From Anaerolineales bacterium UBA2395 (GTDB taxonomy: Bacteria > Chloroflexota > Anaerolineae > Anaerolineales > Villigracilaceae): 64,000 bases of DNA. This document shows positions 42,281 through 48,295 of this stretch, piece after piece. The translations under genes were made by a program, and so were the position numbers. The stretch covers positions 62,001 through 126,000 of the forward strand of contig DDSH01000030.1 in NCBI GenBank assembly GCA_002343775.1, given 5' to 3'. Positions within the stretch are counted from its first letter, which is position 1; the number at the start of each line of letters is the position of its first letter. The notes beneath the pieces are model-generated. The model was given only the letters and a program-made list of their open reading frames with translations, was not told where the DNA came from and made no database searches.

Positions 42281-42838
42281 ATGATAGGATTTAGAACTGT
42301 GGAAAGAAACCAAATGCCGCCGGAACGACTCTCTGAACTGGTTGCCGCCGCACAGGCAGACCCTGCTGCGTTCGGTCCATTATACGACCGTTACCTTCAG
42401 CCGGTGTATCGATACCTTTACAGTCGTCTCGGGAACGCACATGAAGCCGAGGATGTCACCTCACAGACGTTCATTGCAGCGTATGAGGCGCTGCCCAGAT
42501 ATCGGGAGCAGGGTCAATTCGCGGCGTGGTTGTTCCGAATCGCTCGCAGCAAGATGAACGATCATTTTCGGCGTAACAGGTTCGAGGTCGGGTTGGATGC
42601 GGCGAAGAGAGCCGTAGCCGGTTACGATGCGCTTGGCGAAGTCATCCATGATGAGGAATTGGACCGGCTTCAATCTCTCATCAAAAAATTGAACCCCGAA
42701 GAACAGGATCTTATCCGTTTGCGGTATGTGGCAGATCTGTCTTTTTCAGAGATGGCGGATCTGATCGGAAAGCGCGAGGATGCTGTGAAGAAATCGATTT
42801 ATCGCCTGTTGGAACGGCTGAAAGGACAGATGGAGTAG
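42281..42838 (+). CDS. RNA polymerase sigma factor, ECF type
   Basis: 185 residues from ATG 42281, chosen for GGAAAGGAACTGC just upstream; earlier ATGs at 42176 and 42266 lack a site. Region 2: AFGPLYDRYLQPVYRYLYSRLGNAHEAEDVTSQTFIAAYEALPRY by key residues (AEDVTSQTF). Region 4: LNPEEQDLIRLRYVADLSFSEMADLIGKREDAVKKSIYR with its helix-turn-helix. The short linker and lack of regions 1 and 3 define an ECF (group 4) sigma factor. The next gene begins 2 nt later and is a likely anti-sigma. Confidence 0.92.
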   Translation: MIGFRTVERNQMPPERLSELVAAAQADPAAFGPLYDRYLQPVYRYLYSRLGNAHEAEDVTSQTFIAAYEALPRYREQGQFAAWLFRIARSKMNDHFRRNRFEVGLDAAKRAVAGYDALGEVIHDEELDRLQSLIKKLNPEEQDLIRLRYVADLSFSEMADLIGKREDAVKKSIYRLLERLKGQME

Positions 42839-42840
42839 AT

Positions 42841-44355
42841 ATGAGTGACTTGAATCACTCCCCTGAATTCGAAGAGAAGGTTCGCAAGGCTTTACGTGTT
42901 CCGAATGCGAAGCCTGAGTTTGTCGATCGATTACGCAATGAACTGGTGAGGAGACCAGTGAAAATGAAGCCCCAACTATTCAAACCTGCCTGGGCAGTGG
43001 CGTTCGTGCTTGTGTTCGCAATTCTCGTTGTGAGCGCGCCGACCCTGGTTGCTGCCTTTGGAAAAATCTTTGGCTATGTGCCCGGAGTTGGCTTGGTCGA
43101 AACCACGAACGGCATACGCATGTTGAAGCAGCCTGTTGTTGCGACCCGCGATGGCGTGACGCTGACAGTTACAAATGCGTTTGTATACGAAGACCGCATT
43201 GAATTGAAATATGAAGTGAGCGGTATTGCGCCTGAAAATGACGGTTGGCAAGCCGCAGACCTCAACACGAATCCGACTGCGTTTTGCGGCGGTGTGAATC
43301 CCGGCAGTACTTATAATTCCGATGGCGATGCTCGTCTGCGCCTGCCCGATGGAAGCGTTCTCGAACGCGATTACACCGGCAAGTACCCGCAGAATGTGTT
43401 TGCCATGCAGCCCGTGTATGAAGTCTCCATTCCAAATGATGTGACCGAACTATTTTTCATGCTCAAATGCATTCCGCAGGCAAGGCTCGGCGCGGTACCC
43501 GAAAATTGGGAGATCTATTTGGAACTTGTGGAGGTGCCTGCAGGAACCATCGTGGGCGAGCCGGTCATCGAAGTGACCCAGCCCGCTCTCACGGAGGAAG
43601 TACCCGCATCATCCTCAACTGAAGTTGTCCCTGCTCCCAAAGTGACGATGACCCTTGAGCGCATCGTCCCAACAGACTCCAACACTGTGCTCTATGTGCA
43701 CTTCAACATGGAGAACGCTGACCCATCCTTGATCTCAATCATGCCGCAAAATGCCTACGTGATCGACTCGCTGGGGCAGCAAATTCCTCTGCGCGGAGGT
43801 TTTGTCTGGCAGCCGTTCGAACATAAAGTTGGCAGCGCCTTTGAGTTCGTCACCGAATCCAAACCTGCCGAAGGCGCGCTCACCGTGGTGGTGGATCAAG
43901 TTGTAGTTTATTACATGCCGATGTACACCGAACCACCGCAGGCAACTCCCGAAGAAATGACCTTCACCTTTGATGCGGGAGCGAATCCGCAATATGGTCA
44001 GAAATGGGACCTGAATGTTCCCTTTACGATCGCAGGCTTCGAATTTGAAGTCATCTCCGCCCAGGCAGTGAAATTTGAGGATGTTGCGAAAAACCATAAT
44101 TACATCGACGGTTCGCAAGGGTATGAGTACGGCTATCAATTTGTTGTCACAGCCGAACCGTCTCTCAATTTGATAGTGGAGATGGACATCCGCGCTGATC
44201 AATGCTGGTTAAGCGATGTCTACAAGGTCGAGTCTGAGCCCTTGGTCTACACACAATTGTGTAAAAATGCGTATCCAACAGGGCAGGTCTCTGTAACCAT
44301 CCGCGAAATGTTCATCACGATCAAAGATGATCTGCAAGTTGAGTGGATCCCGTAA
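42841..44355 (+). CDS. DUF4179-like membrane protein, probable anti-sigma factor
   Basis: 504 residues. A cytoplasmic N-terminus of about 45 residues (EFEEKVRKALRVPNAKPEFVDRLRNEL) and one transmembrane helix (about 50-70) lead to a large exported beta-rich domain. The domain start GYVPGVGLVETTNGIRMLKQPV is typical of DUF4179 proteins, which follow sigma factors in Firmicutes and Chloroflexi. Tandem beta domains contain a Pro/Ser spacer near residue 255. The 2-nt gap after the sigma gene indicates coupled translation and a sigma/anti-sigma pair (inference). No zinc-binding anti-sigma motif was found. Confidence 0.75.
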   Translation: MSDLNHSPEFEEKVRKALRVPNAKPEFVDRLRNELVRRPVKMKPQLFKPAWAVAFVLVFAILVVSAPTLVAAFGKIFGYVPGVGLVETTNGIRMLKQPVVATRDGVTLTVTNAFVYEDRIELKYEVSGIAPENDGWQAADLNTNPTAFCGGVNPGSTYNSDGDARLRLPDGSVLERDYTGKYPQNVFAMQPVYEVSIPNDVTELFFMLKCIPQARLGAVPENWEIYLELVEVPAGTIVGEPVIEVTQPALTEEVPASSSTEVVPAPKVTMTLERIVPTDSNTVLYVHFNMENADPSLISIMPQNAYVIDSLGQQIPLRGGFVWQPFEHKVGSAFEFVTESKPAEGALTVVVDQVVVYYMPMYTEPPQATPEEMTFTFDAGANPQYGQKWDLNVPFTIAGFEFEVISAQAVKFEDVAKNHNYIDGSQGYEYGYQFVVTAEPSLNLIVEMDIRADQCWLSDVYKVESEPLVYTQLCKNAYPTGQVSVTIREMFITIKDDLQVEWIP

Positions 44356-44357
44356 TA

Positions 44358-44399
44358 TAAAAAAACAGGCTGAGCACTTGGGCTCAGCCTGTTTTTTTA
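44358..44399. terminator. Bidirectional terminator between anti-sigma and argS genes
   Basis: AAAAAACAGGCTGAG and CTCAGCCTGTTTTTTT around CACTTGGG: long stem with A and T runs on both sides. Confidence 0.93.
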
Positions 44400-44421
44400 T
44401 CCCTATCCAACTATCTAACTA
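44398..44421 (-). repeat. 8-nt tandem tail starting at the argS stop codon
   Basis: Minus strand from the TAG stop: TAGTTAGA, TAGTTGGA, TAGGGATA. It joins the stop codon directly to the terminator, as after the cDPG-synthase-like gene. Confidence 0.65.
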
Positions 44422-46239
44422 CATCACATCCGGCGCTTGAATATCCAACAACCTGAGCGAATTTGCCACCACCTGCTTCGCCGCCGCCACCAACCGCAGA
44501 CGGGCATTCTTCACCTTTTCATCTTCCGATTGCAACACCGGCACGGCATGATAGAACGAGTGGAAGGCATTTGCCAGATCATAGGCATACATCGCCATCA
44601 CCAGCGGACGATATTCCTCTGCCGCCTGCTGCACCTTCTGCGGAAACTGCGACATCTGCTCGATGAGTTCGATTTCCTGCTTCGTCAATTCGTAATCGAA
44701 GGTCGAAGGTCGAAGGTCTGACTTTTGACTTTCGACTTGTGACTTCCGAAGGATCGAGTTTGCCCGCACATGCGCATTTTGAATATACGGACCCGTGCGC
44801 CCATCGAACGAAAGCGCCTCTTCGATGTTGAAGACAATATCCTTGTTGTTATCCACCGAAAGCATGGAATAGACCAACGCGCCCAAGCCGATCTGAGAGG
44901 CGATCTTCTCGCGTTCTTCCGCTGCGATCTCCACGCTCTTTTCCGCGTTGACCGAAAGCACGCGCTTCACCGCTTCATCGAATACTTCCTTGAACAACAC
45001 CACGCGTCCCTTGCGGGAAGACATGGCGCCTTCGGGCAGGCTCACGAAGCCATAGCCGAGGTGATAGCACTTTTCCGCTTGAGGGAAGCCCCACAATTTA
45101 AGGATGGCAAACGCCTGCTGTAAATGTAATGACTGGCGTACATCCACGACATAGATCGAGCGATTGACATGGTATTGCTCGAACTTCACCTTCGCCAACG
45201 CCAGGTCTTTCGTGAGGTAGAGCGTTGTGCCATCACGCCGCAAAATGACGTTTGTGCGGTATTTTTCCTTGGTCAGCCCAAGTTTCTCATCGATCTTCAC
45301 GATCACTGCACCGCCGGTTGGGCGTTCGTCATCCGCAATATTTCGGGCAATCAACTCTTCGACGATGGCTTTCGAGGGTTCATCCACTTCAGACTCATAG
45401 AACCACACATCCATCTTAACATCGAGCATGTGCAGCACTTCGCGCAGTTCTTCCAAACTCCATTCGCGGGTCACGCGCCAGAGTTCGCGCACGTACTCAT
45501 CGCCCGAATCCCACTTGCGGTACATCTCGCGCCGTTCGGCTTCGTACGTTTCGCGCTGGGCGGTCTGTTCGGGCGTTTCGTCCTCTTTCTTTTCCAACAA
45601 CTGATTGGCTTCCACGTACAACTTCAACAGCCACTGTCCGCGCTCATGCACGCCAGCCGGTTCCTGCCCTTTGTAGAATTTGTCATAGATCCACATCACG
45701 GTAATGACGCCGAGACCGAGATCACCGGGGTACGAAGCACGGATTGTTTTATATCCAGCGAATTCGACCAGTCTCGCCAGCACTTCACCGAGGATGGTAT
45801 TGCGCGCATGCCCGATATGGAACGAGTGGTGCGTATTCGGCTGGGCATATTCGACCATGACCGTCTCCGCTTTGGGAGCGCCGCGCCCGAATTCCACGCC
45901 GCCCGCCAGCACTTCTTCCACTACGCGATGGGCATATTCAGAGGTCTTGAAATAAACATTGAGATAGCCTTTCACCGCTTCGATGTGACTGATTCCTGCC
46001 ACGCTTCCGATCTGACCTTTGACCTGTTCGGCGATTTCCTGAGCCTTTTGCGGCACTGGAAGTTTGTTCCCCTTGCCGAGTTTGGCTTCGTTGGCAGCCG
46101 TCTGGAAGAAGGATGTGGCAAAACCCCATTCACCCGAGAAGGGGATGGGCTGCCACTTCAACTCCGCCAGCGCGATGTCGTTGCCCTTGCAATATTCTTT
46201 GATCTTGTCTTCGATGAGTTGTTGTTCTTTTTGAAACAT
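44419..46239 (-). CDS. argS: Arginine--tRNA ligase with a repeat-encoded insertion
   Basis: 606 residues. It charges tRNA-Arg. Class I signatures: the HIGH-like YAQPNTHHSFHIGHARNTILGE by key residues (HIGHARN), and MSSRKGRVV as the KMSKS equivalent. An N-terminal Arg_tRNA_synt_N domain (about 1-90) and the C-terminal DALR anticodon-binding domain (about 480-606) are present. Residues about 498-514 (KSQVESQKSDLRPSTFD) are encoded by a convergent 7-nt repeat. They lie in the variable linker after YIQNAHVRANSILR, where insertion should be tolerated. Upstream TATAAT is at 46271-46276 and a weak AGAGGA precedes the ATG. Confidence 0.95.
   Translation of the reverse strand: MFQKEQQLIEDKIKEYCKGNDIALAELKWQPIPFSGEWGFATSFFQTAANEAKLGKGNKLPVPQKAQEIAEQVKGQIGSVAGISHIEAVKGYLNVYFKTSEYAHRVVEEVLAGGVEFGRGAPKAETVMVEYAQPNTHHSFHIGHARNTILGEVLARLVEFAGYKTIRASYPGDLGLGVITVMWIYDKFYKGQEPAGVHERGQWLLKLYVEANQLLEKKEDETPEQTAQRETYEAERREMYRKWDSGDEYVRELWRVTREWSLEELREVLHMLDVKMDVWFYESEVDEPSKAIVEELIARNIADDERPTGGAVIVKIDEKLGLTKEKYRTNVILRRDGTTLYLTKDLALAKVKFEQYHVNRSIYVVDVRQSLHLQQAFAILKLWGFPQAEKCYHLGYGFVSLPEGAMSSRKGRVVLFKEVFDEAVKRVLSVNAEKSVEIAAEEREKIASQIGLGALVYSMLSVDNNKDIVFNIEEALSFDGRTGPYIQNAHVRANSILRKSQVESQKSDLRPSTFDYELTKQEIELIEQMSQFPQKVQQAAEEYRPLVMAMYAYDLANAFHSFYHAVPVLQSEDEKVKNARLRLVAAAKQVVANSLRLLDIQAPDVM
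44696..44747. repeat. Convergent 7-nt repeat inserted in frame in argS
   Basis: Plus strand: TCGAAGG three times (44696-44716). Then GACTTTT, GACTTTC, GACTTGT, GACTTCC (44720-44747), which on the minus strand are AAGTC-type units. The two arrays converge as in the intergenic copies. The element is about 51 nt, a multiple of three, and has no stop in the argS frame. Confidence 0.8.
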
Positions 46240-46263
46240 GGGTGTAGCGATCCTCTGGATATT

Positions 46264-46830
46264 TCAATCGATTATAACTTTTAATTTTCTGAAAGCAGCG
46301 GGTCGAGATTTTAGTCGCACAATGACTTGTTCAGCACAATCTTCAACTGTTAGTTTGGAGGTATCCAATTCGAGGTCGTACCTTGTGTATTTGTGAATGA
46401 CCTCATATTGCAATCTTGCTTGTCCGAGCGTACGATCTTGACGCTCTTTCTCACGCTGCTCCAATACATTTAGTGGACAAGTCAAGCCGATGAGGTAGGC
46501 ATTCGTCCCGGCGAACAATTCGGCGCATTCGTCCACCCAGGCTTTTTCCACGAATACATGGTCGGCGAGGATGTTGTTTCCACGCGAAGCGGCTGCGGCG
46601 ATGGCGTGGTGCATGCCAGAGAAAAGAGTCAAACCCACCGGTCCAGGCTGATGCGCTTTTCCGAGGACATCATCCCAAAGCGGACGATCAAGGTATCGCT
46701 TGGGCAGCATCCAGATGAACTTGTCGATGCCCATATCCAGATACGGCTCGTGCAATCGCGTTTGCAAGGCTTTGAGCAGGGAGGTCTTGCCGGATGAAGA
46801 AGTTCCGTTGAGGAAGATAATAGTGGACAT
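46264..46830 (-). CDS. Chloramphenicol phosphotransferase-like kinase
   Basis: 188 residues from ATG 46830. The P-loop IIFLNGTSSSGKTSLLKALQ is at the very N-terminus, then the CPT-like DMGIDKFIWMLPKRY. This matches the PF07931 family, whose founder phosphorylates the 3-hydroxyl of chloramphenicol in Streptomyces. Many members have other small-molecule substrates, so resistance should not be assumed. It ends 24 nt before argS and could be cotranscribed. Ribosome site is weak. Confidence 0.8.
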   Translation of the reverse strand: MSTIIFLNGTSSSGKTSLLKALQTRLHEPYLDMGIDKFIWMLPKRYLDRPLWDDVLGKAHQPGPVGLTLFSGMHHAIAAAASRGNNILADHVFVEKAWVDECAELFAGTNAYLIGLTCPLNVLEQREKERQDRTLGQARLQYEVIHKYTRYDLELDTSKLTVEDCAEQVIVRLKSRPAAFRKLKVIID

Positions 46831-46851
46831 ATACTGCCCGTGTGGGTATAA

Positions 46852-46877
46852 CAAAAACGGGAGTCTTGCGACTCCCG
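46852..46877 (-). terminator. Terminator of rpsT
   Basis: CGGGAGTC, loop TTGC, GACTCCCG; the minus strand continues with TTTTTG. It follows the S20 gene by 21 nt. Confidence 0.9.
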
Positions 46878-46897
46878 CTCTGCTTGAAAGAGAAATT

Positions 46898-47170
46898 TTA
46901 TTCGCTCTTTGTGGTCAAGGCTGCAAGGCGCTTCATCAAGCGGCTCTTGCGACGCGCAACATTATTCTTATGAATAATGCCTTTTTCGGCAGCCTTGTCC
47001 AGTGCGCTGATGGCGGTCATGACCGCTTCTTTGGTTTCAGGCGTGCTGGTGGCAAGGGCTTTGCGCGCAGCGTTATCGGCAGTGCGGGCGGCGCCACGGA
47101 TGGTGCGGTTACGCAGGCGGCGCTTCTCGTTCTGACGATTGCGTTTGATCTGGGATTGAATGTTAGCCAA
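46898..47170 (-). CDS. rpsT: 30S ribosomal protein S20
   Basis: 90 residues, Lys/Arg/Ala-rich helical protein with the S20 pattern IQSQIKRNRQNEKRRLRNR, the KKAVMTAISALDKAAEKGIIHKNNVARRKSRL region by key residues (GIIHKN-A-R-KSRL). It binds 16S rRNA early in 30S assembly. The start codon is TTG at 47170, supported by GGAGG six bases upstream; no in-frame ATG fits. TATAAG lies further upstream at about 47198. A hairpin terminator follows. Confidence 0.95.
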   Translation of the reverse strand: MANIQSQIKRNRQNEKRRLRNRTIRGAARTADNAARKALATSTPETKEAVMTAISALDKAAEKGIIHKNNVARRKSRLMKRLAALTTKSE

Positions 47171-47280
47171 GGTCGTCCTCCAAAAATTCTTACTTTCTTA
47201 TAACGGCTGGTTATTTTACATGATGGGGTGGGATTTGTCCAGCAAATTCCAGCAAAAACCGAAGGCAAATTTATGAGATC

Positions 47281-47324
47281 GCGGTCGCAAATTGCTTTTT
47301 TAAGAAGGGGCAATTTGCGACCGC
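47281..47324. terminator. 15-bp inverted repeat downstream of the LysM gene
   Basis: GCGGTCGCAAATTGC (47281-47295) and GCAATTTGCGACCGC (47310-47324) are a perfect pair with a 14-nt loop that contains TTTTTT. It is 25 nt past the LysM gene on the minus strand. It lacks a classic T-run after the stem, so a processing or rho-related signal is also possible. Confidence 0.6.
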
Positions 47325-47348
47325 GCATGGGGTTTGAGGTTTTTAGGG

Positions 47349-48149
47349 TTATGGGGTGCTGGTTGCCGTGGGTGCCGCGTTGATGGGTGTCAGCGTGGCG
47401 GTTGGTAGGAAGGTGCCTGGTCCCGGGGTGATGGGCGTGCTGGTGGGCGGACGCGTGGGCGTGGGCGTTACCATGTTGACGGGGATGCGCAACAGCTGCC
47501 CGACAAAAAGTTCGTTGGGATTGGTGATCTCGTTCTCTTCGATGATGTCGTCGATGGTGCTGTTGAAGCGGTCGGCGATGCTGCCGAGCGAGTCGCCAGC
47601 CTGAACGGTGTATTCGACGATTGTGCCGCGCGGCAAATCAGGCGGGATGGGGGTGGCGGTGGGGAGTAGCATGCCGGGGTTGGGCAGCAAAATGACCTGC
47701 CCAGGGATGACAACCTGTGTCGCTGGGTCGATGCCAACACCTGTATCCGGGTTGTAAGGGTTCAGTAAAAGGATCAATGCCACGCCGTCGTCGCCGAGGT
47801 TGAAGCGTTCGACAAGCAGGGCGAGATAGTCGCCGTCTTGAATTGTGTAGGTGAACGGAGCAGAAAAGGTTGGCGTGAACGTAATGGTGGGGGTGGGCGT
47901 CTCCGTAAACGTTGGTGTGGGGGTGCTGGTGCTTGTGGCTGTGTTGGTGACCGTGGGGGTGGGGGTTTCGGTGGCAATGAGCGTGTTCAATGGTTTGCCG
48001 GGCAGCAGCATCCAGTAGATGAGCAATCCCAGCCCGCCCACTACAAGAATGCCTGCGAGGATGACAATAACGTTGGGTCCGCTTCTGCGGCGTTTGCGGA
48101 ACGAGCCCAGTGACCCGGGAGGTGTTGATAACGGAGGTGTGTTAGACAT
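47349..48149 (-). CDS. LysM-domain membrane protein
   Basis: 266 residues, ATG 48149 with AAAGGA four bases upstream. A basic cytoplasmic N-terminus (FRKRRRSG), one helix (about 26-48), a Thr/Pro linker (about 58-95), LysM 1 (FTYTIQDGDYLALLVERFNL, about 99-155), LysM 2 (VEYTVQAGDSLGSIADRFN, about 178-221) and a second Thr/Pro tail. LysM domains bind peptidoglycan or chitin-type glycans, so the protein likely anchors to or senses the wall. The Thr/Pro linkers are common in Anaerolineae exported proteins. Confidence 0.9.
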   Translation of the reverse strand: MSNTPPLSTPPGSLGSFRKRRRSGPNVIVILAGILVVGGLGLLIYWMLLPGKPLNTLIATETPTPTVTNTATSTSTPTPTFTETPTPTITFTPTFSAPFTYTIQDGDYLALLVERFNLGDDGVALILLLNPYNPDTGVGIDPATQVVIPGQVILLPNPGMLLPTATPIPPDLPRGTIVEYTVQAGDSLGSIADRFNSTIDDIIEENEITNPNELFVGQLLRIPVNMVTPTPTRPPTSTPITPGPGTFLPTATLTPINAAPTATSTP

Positions 48150-48243
48150 TGAATCCTTTCCTTTTTGCGATACCCTTTTCTCGATCATTTTCCAGCCGAA
48201 GGGAATGCAAAATAATTCTACCTGAAAAACGTTTCATGCGTTA

Positions 48244-48290
48244 AAAGTCAAAGGTCGAAAGTCTGGGAAGAGATTGACTTTCGACCTTTG
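48244..48290. repeat. Convergent 7-nt repeat palindrome, AAAGTCA/AAGGTCG type
   Basis: CAAAGGTCGAAAGTC (48249-48263) and GACTTTCGACCTTTG (48276-48290) are a perfect 15-bp inverted repeat with a 12-nt loop. Units: AAAGTCA, AAGGTCG, AAAGTCT. It begins 6 nt after the uvrA stop and may also act as its terminator. Confidence 0.8.
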
Positions 48291-48295
48291 CGATT

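Noticed and set aside
46264..46830. Chloramphenicol resistance gene
   Set aside because: Family membership alone does not give the substrate, and the context is housekeeping.
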